A stretch of 64,000 bases of DNA, taken from NCBI RefSeq assembly GCF_039535785.1, contig NZ_BAAAXV010000001.1:3162001-3226000 (forward strand). The letters run 5' to 3'. The DNA is from Nonomuraea helvata. Lineage in GTDB: Bacteria > Actinomycetota > Actinomycetes > Streptosporangiales > Streptosporangiaceae. The stretch's first letter is position 1. Each line of letters begins with the position of its first letter. The notes beneath the pieces are model-generated. The model saw nothing but the letters and a program-made list of their open reading frames with translations. It was not told the DNA's origin and ran no database searches. Shown piece after piece: positions 27,059-35,240 of this stretch. The position numbers and the translations under genes were made by a program.

Positions 27059-27196
27059 GACGACCTCTACGCCGACCTCGCCCGAGACTCGCTCGACCGC
27101 CTGCCACTGGATCGCGCGGTACTCGCCGCGTTCGCCGAACTCGTACGGGCCGCCGGCCCCCGGCCCGTCGCCGAGGCCGGCTGCGGTCCCGGGCGG
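27059..27196 (+). pseudogene. Class I methyltransferase N-terminal fragment
   Basis: DDLYADLARDSLDRLPLDRA followed by VAEAGCGPGR matches the N-terminal helix and SAM-binding motif I of class I methyltransferases. Translation then runs out of homology and stops at 27265. Only about 45 residues remain, so the gene is dead. The rest of the gap 26813-27278 contains nothing else recognisable. Confidence 0.55.
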
Positions 27197-27278
27197 TTAC
27201 ACACGGTCGAGGAGTTGCGCCGCACACCACCGGAAGGCATCGTGCACATGGCCGGCTCCGGCTGAACCCGTTGGCGGG

Positions 27279-28298
27279 TCAGTACGCGAGCACGTCTGGG
27301 AAGCCGAACGCCGCGACCAGCGCGGGATCGTGGAACTTGATCACGCGGGAGACGCCGGTGGCGGTGGCGGCCAGCACCACGGCGCCATCGGCTCGGAGCG
27401 CACCGTCCACGTCCCGGTGGTACACGACGGCGGCGGGTTGGCCGTTCGCGGTGGTCGCGATCATCCGCCAGTCGCCCGGTGTGCCCAGCACGTACGCGTC
27501 GAGCATGTGGATGCACATCGCCCGGCCCGACTGCCAGTCACGGAATGGCGTCGCCTCCAGCGTGGCGTCCGCCCGCAGCACCTGTTCCAGCAGGCCGACG
27601 TCGGAGCGCTCGAAGGCCGCGATGTAGCCGTCGAGCAGCGCGCGTGCCCGTTGGTCGGTCGGTTCGAGTAGTTCCGCGGGCTCGGGCTCCAGTTCGTCGA
27701 GCCGGGCGCGGGCGCGCTGCAGACCGCTCTTGACCGCCGCAGTGGTGGTGTTGAGGATCTCCGCGGTCTCGGCCGCCGAGAAGGCCAGCACTTCGCGCAG
27801 GATGAGGATCGCACGCTGGCGGGCGGGCAGGTGCTGCAGGCTCGCGATGAGCGCCAGCCGCAGCGACTCGCGTCCGACGATCACCGCGGCCGGATCGTCG
27901 GCGGGCGGGGCGATCCATGCGTCCGGCAGCGGTTCCAGCCACGAGACCTCGCCCGGAGCAACGGGACTCGGCGGGCGATCGGGTCCGTCGTACGGGCCTG
28001 TCAGGCCCGAGGGCAGCACCCGGATCGGGCGCGGCTCCAACGCCGTCAGGCAGACGTTGGTGGCGATCTTGTAGAGCCAGGACCGAATCGACGCCCGGCC
28101 CTCGAATCCGGAGTAGGACCGCCACGCCCGCAGATACGTCTCCTGCACCAGGTCCTCGGCATCGTGCGCCGAGCCGACCATGCGGTAGCAGTGCGCCAAC
28201 AGCTCCCGGCGGAACCGCTCAGTCTCGGCGGTGAACCGGTCATGATCGAGTGCCGCCCGCAGATGCGATGTCACGTCACGAGCCCAGTGCTGCGACAC
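27279..28298 (-). CDS. SigG-like ECF sigma factor with SnoaL tail
   Basis: 339 residues. Sigma-2 is at about 22-90 (FRRELLAHCYRMVGSAHDAE, then DLVQETYLRAW). Sigma-4 is at about 160-215 (LPARQRAILILREVLAFSAA, TTTAAVKSGLQRARARL). An NTF2/SnoaL-like domain lies at about 225-335. This matches the SigG/SigX5 subgroup that carries its own sensory tail and has no partner anti-sigma. GTG 28298 lies seven bases after the EthD gene stop, making it the third gene of an ADH-EthD-sigma operon. It probably controls that operon. Confidence 0.9.
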   Translation of the reverse strand: MSQHWARDVTSHLRAALDHDRFTAETERFRRELLAHCYRMVGSAHDAEDLVQETYLRAWRSYSGFEGRASIRSWLYKIATNVCLTALEPRPIRVLPSGLTGPYDGPDRPPSPVAPGEVSWLEPLPDAWIAPPADDPAAVIVGRESLRLALIASLQHLPARQRAILILREVLAFSAAETAEILNTTTAAVKSGLQRARARLDELEPEPAELLEPTDQRARALLDGYIAAFERSDVGLLEQVLRADATLEATPFRDWQSGRAMCIHMLDAYVLGTPGDWRMIATTANGQPAAVVYHRDVDGALRADGAVVLAATATGVSRVIKFHDPALVAAFGFPDVLAY

Positions 28299-28305
28299 GA
28301 AGCGA

Positions 28306-28647
28306 TCAGACCTCGTCGAGTTGCAGGATCAGGCCGTGAAAGGTCGCGTAGCGGGCCAGGTTCGCCACGGCATCCTCGGCGGCGCGCCGGCCGATCTCGG
28401 ACCCGAGCGCGGCTTCCAGCGCAGCCATGTCGTCCCAGTCCAGCATCACGACCATGTAGCACGGCTCGCCGATCACGGCTGCCGGCTCATGACTGCGCGT
28501 GTAACGACGCAGGCCCGGATACTGTTTCGCCAACGGGATGTGGACATCGTTGTAGTGACGTTCGAACGCGTCGACGTCGGAGGGGGTGTCGTACATCACG
28601 ACGAATCGCGCCATCTGCTTGGCGGCCGGGTCCACGGTTGCGGTCAT
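28306..28647 (-). CDS. EthD family protein
   Basis: A 113-residue dimeric alpha-beta-barrel (ferredoxin-like) protein: RFVVMYDTPSDVDAFERHYN, then HIPLAKQYPGLRRYTRS and YMVVMLDWDDMAALEAAL. This pattern defines EthD, first described in ethyl-ether degradation loci. Family members act as small oxidoreductase accessories of unclear chemistry. AGGAG lies 10 bases before the start. It is between an alcohol-dehydrogenase-like gene and a sigma factor on the same strand. Confidence 0.87.
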   Translation of the reverse strand: MTATVDPAAKQMARFVVMYDTPSDVDAFERHYNDVHIPLAKQYPGLRRYTRSHEPAAVIGEPCYMVVMLDWDDMAALEAALGSEIGRRAAEDAVANLARYATFHGLILQLDEV

Positions 28648-28716
28648 CTGTTTCGACTCCTGTCATGGGAACCTCCGGTGTGCGGCGTCACCGGCTCGGT
28701 GTACCAGGGGGGTTTC

Positions 28717-29709
28717 TCAGGGCAGCAGGGCCAGTTTGCCGATGGTGGCTCTGCTTTCCAGTTCTGTGAGCGTTTTCGGGCCGTCGGCCAGTTCGTACGC
28801 GGTGGGCTGGCCGGGGGTGAGCACGCCGACGGCGAGGAGCGCGGACAGCTCGCCCATGACCTCGCCGAAGATCTGCGGCGCGGCCTGGGCCAGCACGCCG
28901 ATGTTGAGGCCGATGACGTGGACCTGGTGCTTGTACACCAGGTCCCAGTTGGTGATCGCGGCTTCGCCGCCTGCGAGGCCGTAGACGACGACACGGCCGG
29001 TGACCCGCTTGGCGGCGGCCAGGCTGGCGTCGAAGGTGGCGCCGCCTGCCGACTCCAGCACAAGGTCGGCGCCGGCGCCGCCGGTCAGCCGCAGCACCTC
29101 GGCGGCGAGGTCGCCGCCGCGGGAGCCCAGGATGTGGTCGGCTCCCAGTGCCAGCACTGTCTCGTGCTTGGCCGGCGAGGCGGTGGCGATGACCGTCGCG
29201 CCATAGTGTTTGGCCATGGTGACCGCGGCCTGGCCGGTCGCACCCGCCGCGGCGTGGATCAGCACGGTCTGCCCTGCGGTGATGTTGCCCAGAGGCTTGA
29301 GTGCGGCCAGCGCGGTGGGCCAGTTCACGACCAGGCCGAGCGCCTGCTGCTCCGTCCAGCCGGGGGGCACTGGCATCGCCGCGGCCGCGGACAGCACCAT
29401 GTACTCGGCGAAAGCGCCGTTTCCGACGCCGACGACGCGGGTCCCCGGTTGCGGGCCGGTCACCGCCTCGCCCATCGCGACGACCTCACCGGCGGCCTCG
29501 AAACCGGCCAGGTACGGTGGCCGCGGGCCGTCTCCGAATGTGCCGTGGGCCTTCGAGATGTCGGCGAAGTTGACGCCCGCGGCGGTGACGCGGATGAGGA
29601 CCTCGCCCTGGCCGGGGGTCGGCACCGGCGCGTCGACGATCAGGCGCATGTCCTGCGGGCCGTTGAGGGAAGTCTGCTGCAGCGCGCGCATGGTCGCGGG
29701 AATGCTCAC
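28717..29709 (-). CDS. Quinone-oxidoreductase-like MDR dehydrogenase
   Basis: 330 residues, a zinc-free medium-chain dehydrogenase. The GroES-like half (ALQQTSLNGPQDMRLIVDAP, GVNFADISKAHGTF) is followed by the NADPH Rossmann half (VLIHAAAGATGQAAVTMAK). There are no zinc cysteine ligands, so it resembles NADPH:quinone reductases or enoyl reductases. GTG 29709 or ATG 29691 may be the start. The 20-bp palindrome at 29736-29782 stands just upstream. It is first in the ADH-EthD-sigma operon. Confidence 0.88.
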   Translation of the reverse strand: MSIPATMRALQQTSLNGPQDMRLIVDAPVPTPGQGEVLIRVTAAGVNFADISKAHGTFGDGPRPPYLAGFEAAGEVVAMGEAVTGPQPGTRVVGVGNGAFAEYMVLSAAAAMPVPPGWTEQQALGLVVNWPTALAALKPLGNITAGQTVLIHAAAGATGQAAVTMAKHYGATVIATASPAKHETVLALGADHILGSRGGDLAAEVLRLTGGAGADLVLESAGGATFDASLAAAKRVTGRVVVYGLAGGEAAITNWDLVYKHQVHVIGLNIGVLAQAAPQIFGEVMGELSALLAVGVLTPGQPTAYELADGPKTLTELESRATIGKLALLP

Positions 29710-29735
29710 TGGCGATCAGCCATTCTTTCTCGGCG

Positions 29736-29782
29736 TACATGAGAGAGACCGGCCCGGCGCGCGGGCCGGTCTCTCTCATGTA
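29736..29782. repeat. Perfect 20-bp inverted repeat upstream of the dehydrogenase gene
   Basis: Left arm 29736-29755 (TACATGAGAGAGACCGGCCC) and its exact complement at 29763-29782 flank seven bases. It ends 27 bases before the GTG of the dehydrogenase gene. It could be a terminator left from a lost gene, an attenuator or an operator. Confidence 0.8.
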
Positions 29783-30076
29783 GACCCCGGCCGCCACAAA
29801 AAGGAATCGGCCGCTCCCGAACGGCACGGGTCAGTTTCCGCCGAGGGTGAGTCGGCTGTTCATGTTGACTTTACTTGGCCGTAGGGGAGCACGTGTGACC
29901 AGAACAGCGAGGTCAGGCCGCGCCGGTCCTCCGGCGTGAGCACGTCCTCCCTTCTTCGGCGCCATCACCGTGGACGTTGAGGCCGACCTCGCCGAACTCA
30001 ACCGGTCTGCTCCGGCAGGCAGATCAGGTGTGCTGCCCAGAGTTTGCGCCGTTCGCCCTGGACGGCTGGACGTCCG

Positions 30077-30112
30077 CGGTGGCGCGATTCCCTGCAGGGA
30101 ATCGCGCCACCG
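30077..30112. repeat. Perfect 36-bp palindrome
   Basis: Two 18-base arms meet at a central TGCA without spacer (arm CGGTGGCGCGATTCCCTG). It ends 25 bases before the ATG at 30138, so it would lie in the leader or promoter of the NTF2-like gene. Between this and the repeat at 29736 (29783-30076) I see no supportable gene. Confidence 0.8.
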
Positions 30113-30137
30113 GCGGCCGGGCTGCACACTGCTGCGC

Positions 30138-30572
30138 ATGAGTAACCCACTCGATGTGAAGCAATGGGCCGACCGTTATGTCGCCCAGTGGAACGAGCCC
30201 GATCCGGAGAGGCGGCGCGCGCTCATCGGCGAACTGTGGGCGGCCGACGGGATCCAGGTGCTGGTCGACCCGCCCCAGGAGATCCGCGACGCCGCGACCG
30301 AGCTCGCGTTCCCGGTGCCACCGCTGGAGGCCCGCGGCCATGACGCCTTGAACGCCAGGGTGACCCGTGCCTACGAGATGTTCGTCGCCTCGGGCGAGCA
30401 CGTCTTCGAGGCTGCCGAGGAGGCGTTCCTCCTGCTGCCCAACGTGCTCGGCATCCGCTGGTCGATGGTATCGACCAGCACGGGCGAGACCGTCGGCGGC
30501 GGCCTGGACATCCTGGCCCTGGACGGCGATGGCCGACTCCGCACCGACCACCAGTTCATCGGCGGGATGTGA
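30138..30572 (+). CDS. SnoaL/NTF2-like protein
   Basis: A 144-residue single-domain protein. The N-terminal helix WADRYVAQWNEPDPERRRAL and LIGELWAADGIQVL, then VTRAYEMFVASGEHVF and a beta-rich C-terminus ending DHQFIGGM, are typical of the SnoaL-like cone fold. Its likely ligand is unknown. The ATG at 30138 matches the domain start. Its TGA overlaps the ATG of the next gene, so it is coupled with the cupin. Confidence 0.8.
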   Translation: MSNPLDVKQWADRYVAQWNEPDPERRRALIGELWAADGIQVLVDPPQEIRDAATELAFPVPPLEARGHDALNARVTRAYEMFVASGEHVFEAAEEAFLLLPNVLGIRWSMVSTSTGETVGGGLDILALDGDGRLRTDHQFIGGM

Positions 30573-30931
30573 TGCACTACACCAAGATTGCCCGTACAGC
30601 GGACGGCGGATCGGCGTTCGAGGACGGCGAGATCATGCTTGAACACCGTCATGTCGCCGATGGGGTGCCGGCCATGGCGGTCGGCGGGATGGAGTCGAGT
30701 GGCGGCGTGCAGTTCCTGCGCAGCGCCGCGTTCGACAGCACCGCGCATCCGGCGCCACGTGAGCAGTGGGTGGTGATGCTGCGTGGGATGATCGAGGTGA
30801 CGGTCAGCGACGGCAGCCGGCGTCGCTTCGGCCCCGGCGACCTGGTGCTTGCCGCAGATACCACGGGAATGGGGCACGTCACGACGGGCGTCGGCGACCC
30901 GCCGTTCGAGGCACTGTTCATCCCGATCTGA
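30572..30931 (+). CDS. Cupin-domain protein
   Basis: A 119-residue single cupin. Strands QFLRSAAFDSTAHPAPREQW, VVMLRGMIEVTVSDGSRRRF and GPGDLVLAADTTGMGHVT contain partial motif 1 and motif 2 (GPGDLVLAADTTGMGH). The first metal histidine pair is reduced to a single H (TAHPAP), so metal binding is doubtful. The ATG shares TGATG with the stop of the NTF2-like gene. A terminator follows nine bases later, so the pair forms a two-gene operon. Confidence 0.82.
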   Translation: MHYTKIARTADGGSAFEDGEIMLEHRHVADGVPAMAVGGMESSGGVQFLRSAAFDSTAHPAPREQWVVMLRGMIEVTVSDGSRRRFGPGDLVLAADTTGMGHVTTGVGDPPFEALFIPI

Positions 30932-30939
30932 CCGGCAAG

Positions 30940-30970
30940 TTCGGCCTTCGGCCCGGGGCCGAAGGCCGAA
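30940..30970. terminator. 15-bp terminator hairpin
   Basis: TTCGGCCTTCGGCCC and its exact complement around one central base. It begins nine bases after the cupin stop. Confidence 0.85.
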
Positions 30971-31362
30971 CGCCTGGATGAGATCATCGGTGTCGGGGCA
31001 ACCTCCGTCCACGAGTTGATCATCGGCTCCACAGGCGAGGGCAACCCGTGGCCGGTCACCACTTTCGACGCGATCGTCGTCGTCGCAGGCCGCACCGACA
31101 CCTTCCTCGGTGCCCGCTGCCGCAGGCTCGTCAGACGCCCGAGGCACGAAAGAGGGGGCGAGCGGTGGCGGGGGATTCTGGTTTCGTGGCGGCGGATGAG
31201 ACGGGCGGTCCAGTCGGCCCGGCCGGGGAACCGGCGGGCAGCGCGGTCGTGAGGGTCCGCTGAGCGGCCTGACGGAGCTCCGCGGCCGCAAGATCCCCTA
31301 CGAGCTGAGCTTGTCGCATCGCACCGCGTGGGGGCCTGGCCCTGTCTGCCATGCTCACCTTT
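30971..31362. other. Gene-poor region
   Basis: Short open frames exist (for example a reading AERLDEIIGVGATSVHELII on the plus strand near 30965-31030), but none shows a start, ribosome site or recognised domain. Possibly the remnant of a lost gene. Confidence 0.4.
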
Positions 31363-33825
31363 CTACAGCCTGGTACCCAGCCGCATCGCGATCCGGGCCA
31401 CGGCGGTGATCAGCACGCCTGCCCCGACCGCGATGCTGGTGGCGACCAGTTGATGGCCGTCGATCGGGGCCAGATGGAACGCCACCGACAGCGGTGTGAT
31501 CACCACTAGCACTCCGACGGCCAACGCGGCGGCCGCCCAGATCGGAAAAGCGGGATTGCGCTGCCAGGACAGGCTCGGCTGGGCGCGCAGGGACCAGGCG
31601 ATGAGAGCATGCCCGGCCAGCCAGGCGATCACCGCGGCGGTCCTCGCCTGCCCGAGCGTCCCATGAGCGGCGACGTACAAGTAGGTGAGCAGCACCGCTG
31701 TGGTGAGGGCGAGCCCCGTCGCGACGATCGCGCTTCCGGCGCCGCCCGCGAGGAAGCCCGAGCGGGCCGGACGTGGTGGCCGGTGCATGGCGCCGGGAGC
31801 GGCGGGTTCGGCGACGAAGGCGACCGACGCGCCCAGGTCCATGAACAGCTCGAGAAGCACGATGGTCGACGGGGTGAAGACCACCGGGTGGCCCAGTGCC
31901 AGCGCGACCAGCATGATCGTGACGAGGGCGAGTTTGGCGCCGAGGTAGAAGGCGACCGCTCGGCGCAGCTGGGAACCGATGTTGCGGCCCTTGGCGACCG
32001 CAGCTGCCACGGTGGGGTAGGCGTCGTCGGTGAGCACCAGGTCGGCCGCCTGGCGGGCCAGATCGGAGCCACGCCGACCCATGGCGATGCCGACGTCGGC
32101 GGCTGCCAGGGCAGGCGCGTCATTCACCCCGTCGCCGGTGACCGCCACCACGTCGCCCCGGGCTTGCAGCAGCCGGACCACGCGGAGCTTGTCCTCGGGT
32201 GTGGCACGGGCGATCACCGTACCGTTCGTCAGGTCGGCTGTGACGTGCTGGTCGTCGAGACATCCCAGGGCGGCGCCCCCGGTGAGAACGGGAGCGGTCG
32301 GCAGTCCGGCCCGGACGGCGATGGCTGCGACGGTGGCAGGATGATCGCCGCTGACGACGATGGTGGCGACCCCGGCATCGGCGAGCTGGGCGACGGCGGC
32401 ATCGGCGCCGGTCCTGAGAGGGTCGTCGAAGGCAGCCAGCCCGACGAATTCCAGGTCTCGCTCTGCGTCGTCCCGGTCTGTGGGGGGCTCGTGCAGGGAA
32501 CGGCGAGCGAAGGCGAGCACGCGAAGCCCATCACGGCTGAGCTGCTCGACGACGGCCGGCCGGCCCTCGGCGTTCCGGCAGCGGGTGATGACCTCCTCTG
32601 GCGCTCCCACCACGACCAGTTCGGTGCCGCGCAGCCGGGCCGCGGTCTTTCTGACGGGATCGAAGGGATAGCTGGCGGTCACCGGCTCGTCGACGCGGAT
32701 ACCTCGCTCGGCTGCGACGGCGGCCAGTTCGGCCTCCAAGGGATCACGTCCGTGAGGCGGCTGTGCGGCCATGGCCACTCGCAGCACGTCGTCCTCTTCG
32801 CCGACTATCTTCGCCAGGCGCAGGCGGTTCTCCGTGAGGGTGCCGGTCTTGTCCGTCACCACGGTGGTGACCACGCCGAGCGTCTCGCCCGCCCGGAGCC
32901 TGCGAAGCAGCGCACCGCGTTTGGCGAGTTGCCGACCGCCCACCGCGAGCAGCACGGTGATGAGGATCGGCAGTTCCTCGGGGATGGTGGCGAAGGCGAG
33001 CGTCAGCCCGGCCAGCAGCATCTGCCGCCATTCCTGCCCGGTGATCAGTCCCACCAGCGGCACCAGGACGCTGGCCGCCAACGCGATGACGAGCACCACC
33101 TTGGCCAGCCGGGACAGGGCCTGCTGAAGTGGTGTGGCGGGTTCACGCTCGTCGGTGACGAGCCGGCCGAGCCGTCCGAGCTCGGTGCGCGGGCCGGTCT
33201 CGACCACCAGGGCGGTGCCCTCGCCGCGGGTGACCGGCGTGCCTGCGTACACCATGCTGGAGCGCTCCGCCAGATCGGCATCGGAGGTCACCGGCAGTGG
33301 CGCCTTGCCCACCGGCACCGTCTCGCCGGTCAGACTCGACTCATCGACCCGTAGCTCCTCCGCCTCCAGCACCCGGGCGTCCGACGGGACCAAATCACCG
33401 GCTTCGATCACGATCACGTCGCCAGGGACCAGATCGGCCGCCGGAACCTCGTGCACCGTCCCGCTCCGGCGTACCCGCGCCGCCGGCGCGGACATGCGCT
33501 TGAGCGCGGAGATCGCCCGCGCGGAGCGCTGCTCAGTGATCGTCTCGGTCAACGCGACCGCCACGATGATGGCCGCGATCGCTAACGCGTCCACCAGCTC
33601 GCCGAAGATCGCCGAGAGCACGGCTACCGCGATCAACAGCAGCTGCAGCGGCTCCCGCAGCGACTCGGCAAGCTCCTCCAGGAACCCCTCCCGCCGTTCG
33701 GGCTTGGCCAGATTGGGCCCGATTTCGGCTCGGCGCTGCGTGGCTTGCTCTTCGCTCAGCCCTTGCTCGTTGCTGCCGAGCTCCTGTACGGCCCGTGCCG
33801 CTTCGACGGCGTGCCAGCTGGTCAC
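31363..33825 (-). CDS. Cation-transporting P-type ATPase
   Basis: 820 residues, complete. In order: cation-ATPase N-domain (1-60), membrane pair at about 58-95, A-domain with TGET (166-169), membrane helix M4 with PEELP (282-286), phosphorylation site DKTGT (325-329), nucleotide domain, TGDGVNDAPAL hinge and six C-terminal helices. The overall plan is P2-type (Ca2+/Na+/K+-like). The PEELP rather than PEGLP at M4 and the lack of heavy-metal CPx or N-terminal metal-binding domains leave the ion undetermined. Start GTG 33825 has GAGAGGG upstream. It lies 28 bases downstream of a ChrB-like gene and is probably cotranscribed. Confidence 0.93.
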   Translation of the reverse strand: MTSWHAVEAARAVQELGSNEQGLSEEQATQRRAEIGPNLAKPERREGFLEELAESLREPLQLLLIAVAVLSAIFGELVDALAIAAIIVAVALTETITEQRSARAISALKRMSAPAARVRRSGTVHEVPAADLVPGDVIVIEAGDLVPSDARVLEAEELRVDESSLTGETVPVGKAPLPVTSDADLAERSSMVYAGTPVTRGEGTALVVETGPRTELGRLGRLVTDEREPATPLQQALSRLAKVVLVIALAASVLVPLVGLITGQEWRQMLLAGLTLAFATIPEELPILITVLLAVGGRQLAKRGALLRRLRAGETLGVVTTVVTDKTGTLTENRLRLAKIVGEEDDVLRVAMAAQPPHGRDPLEAELAAVAAERGIRVDEPVTASYPFDPVRKTAARLRGTELVVVGAPEEVITRCRNAEGRPAVVEQLSRDGLRVLAFARRSLHEPPTDRDDAERDLEFVGLAAFDDPLRTGADAAVAQLADAGVATIVVSGDHPATVAAIAVRAGLPTAPVLTGGAALGCLDDQHVTADLTNGTVIARATPEDKLRVVRLLQARGDVVAVTGDGVNDAPALAAADVGIAMGRRGSDLARQAADLVLTDDAYPTVAAAVAKGRNIGSQLRRAVAFYLGAKLALVTIMLVALALGHPVVFTPSTIVLLELFMDLGASVAFVAEPAAPGAMHRPPRPARSGFLAGGAGSAIVATGLALTTAVLLTYLYVAAHGTLGQARTAAVIAWLAGHALIAWSLRAQPSLSWQRNPAFPIWAAAALAVGVLVVITPLSVAFHLAPIDGHQLVATSIAVGAGVLITAVARIAMRLGTRL

Positions 33826-33853
33826 GATGCCCTCTCTGCCCCGACGTGCGCGA

Positions 33854-34456
33854 TCATTCGCCCTCCACAGCGTGCAGGCGCCGGGCTTCGGTGTTCCGCG
33901 ACGTCTGTGAGGAGGTGTCCGCGCTCAGCGCGGCATCCTCGAACATCGCCAGCGCGTCTGCGGCTCTGGCAAGTTCGGCGCGCGCCCGGTCGCCTGCCGC
34001 AGCACCGAAGTAGTCGCGTGCCTCGATCTTGGCCAGCCAGGTGCGGAACCGGGCCAGGTCGGCTTCCGACTCCTCCACCTCCACGTAGGTCGCACGTCCG
34101 CGGGCGGTCTCCGTCTCCAGCTCGTCGAAGAAGGAGGGCAGGCGTTCGAGCAGGTCCTCGTACTCGGCATCCCGTGCTTCCTGGAACTCGGCGACCAACT
34201 CGTCCCGTTCTGCCGGATCGGTCAGCTCCAGGTGCAGCATGCGTCCGCTGCCGCCCTCACGCCGCACCCGGTCGAGCAGCCGGGCGATCTCTCTCTTGAT
34301 CTGCTTTCGGTCAGGCAGCAGGCACACGGATTGCTGCAGGTAGACCGCGCCCAGCCCGCGCAGTCGCCGCCAGACGTGCATGCGCAGGGAAGGCGTGCCG
34401 CCCGCGGTGCTGACCGACACCAGCAACCATCGCTCGCTTGAAGCTATCTCCGCCAC
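33854..34456 (-). CDS. ChrB-domain protein (chromate-resistance-like)
   Basis: 200 residues. The first 60 (WLLVSVSTAGGTPSLRMHVW, then RRLRGLGAVYLQQSVCLLPD) match the N-terminal domain of ChrB, a chromate-sensing regulator. The second ChrB domain is absent; instead there is a charged helical tail. The GTG at 34456 has no ribosome site. TAACAT at -12 to -7 relative to the GTG suggests a leaderless transcript. It is first in an operon with the P-type ATPase, so it is more likely a metal-responsive partner of that pump than a chromate gene; no ChrA is nearby. Confidence 0.75.
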   Translation of the reverse strand: MAEIASSERWLLVSVSTAGGTPSLRMHVWRRLRGLGAVYLQQSVCLLPDRKQIKREIARLLDRVRREGGSGRMLHLELTDPAERDELVAEFQEARDAEYEDLLERLPSFFDELETETARGRATYVEVEESEADLARFRTWLAKIEARDYFGAAAGDRARAELARAADALAMFEDAALSADTSSQTSRNTEARRLHAVEGE

Positions 34457-34461
34457 AAGGC

Positions 34462-34481
34462 AATGTTACATCCATAACATT
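34462..34481 (-). promoter_or_regulatory. Leaderless promoter -10 within an inverted repeat
   Basis: AATGTTA-TGGATG-TAACATT (minus strand) is a perfect 7+7 repeat in an otherwise GC-rich region. Its right arm supplies TAACAT at -12 to -7 from the GTG start, the position expected for a leaderless actinobacterial promoter. A repressor bound here would block RNA polymerase. Confidence 0.55.
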
Positions 34482-34505
34482 TACGCGATACGGGAACTTC
34501 AGCTC

Positions 34506-35090
34506 TTAGGCGTCTCGAACGGACTGGTAGGTGAGGAGGGCGAGTCCGTCACCGACGGTGCGGGTGTCGACAAGGTGCATGGGTTTGACGCCGCTGGTCT
34601 CGCCGAACAGCCGTTCGCCTGCCCCGACCACGATCGGGTAGGTCATCAGCCGCAACTCGTCGACGAGGTCGTGCTCTACCAGCGTGTGCACGAGGCGGCC
34701 GCTGCCGTAGACGACGATGTCACCGTCCACCTGTTGCCTCAGCTTCGAGACCTCCCCCACTACATCGCCCTTCAGGACCGTCGAGTTGGTCCACGTGGGG
34801 TCATCGAGGGGGGAGGAGGAGACGACGTACTTGGGCAGGTTTCGCAATCTGTCCGCCCACTGACCGCTCCTGGACGCCCAGCCACGTGCCACGAACCATG
34901 CGTAGGTGCGGCGCCCCAGTAGCAGGGCTTCGGCTCCCAACGCCTCCTCGAACTCGACTTTTGTCCACTCCTCACGGTCCTGGCCCCCGATGAAAGTGAA
35001 CCAATTGCCACGCCCGAGGCTGTCCTCATCCGTCGGGTCCTGGATGACTCCGTCGAGTGAGACGTTCTCGCTGACGACGATCTTTCCCAT
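34506..35090 (-). CDS. Dihydrofolate-reductase-like (RibD C-terminal) protein
   Basis: 194 residues of the RibD_C/DHFR fold. MGKIVVSENVSLDGVIQDP opens the first strand and loop. EALLLGRRTYAWF is the NADPH-binding helix region. DIVVYGSGRLVHTLVEHDLV and ELRLMTYPIVVGAGERLFG complete the core. Such stand-alone actinomycete proteins are probable reductases of unknown substrate. It is divergent from a SigG-like sigma factor gene (151-base gap), a frequent pairing in this family. Confidence 0.87.
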   Translation of the reverse strand: MGKIVVSENVSLDGVIQDPTDEDSLGRGNWFTFIGGQDREEWTKVEFEEALGAEALLLGRRTYAWFVARGWASRSGQWADRLRNLPKYVVSSSPLDDPTWTNSTVLKGDVVGEVSKLRQQVDGDIVVYGSGRLVHTLVEHDLVDELRLMTYPIVVGAGERLFGETSGVKPMHLVDTRTVGDGLALLTYQSVRDA

Positions 35091-35240
35091 GTCAGTTCTC
35101 CTTGTCGGCGTTGCCGGCTGTCACTGATCCAGACGATGCGACGCCGGGAAAGGGGGCGCTCGTCAACCGCCCCTTTCGCTCCTCGGCCGGCGTCTATACA
35201 GGGAGGAAGTGACAAGGCGCGCAAGAGAGGAGTGGAGTGG

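Noticed and set aside
33854..34456. Chromate resistance operon
   Set aside because: Only the ChrB N-terminal domain is present, with no ChrA transporter. The partner is a P-type ATPase.
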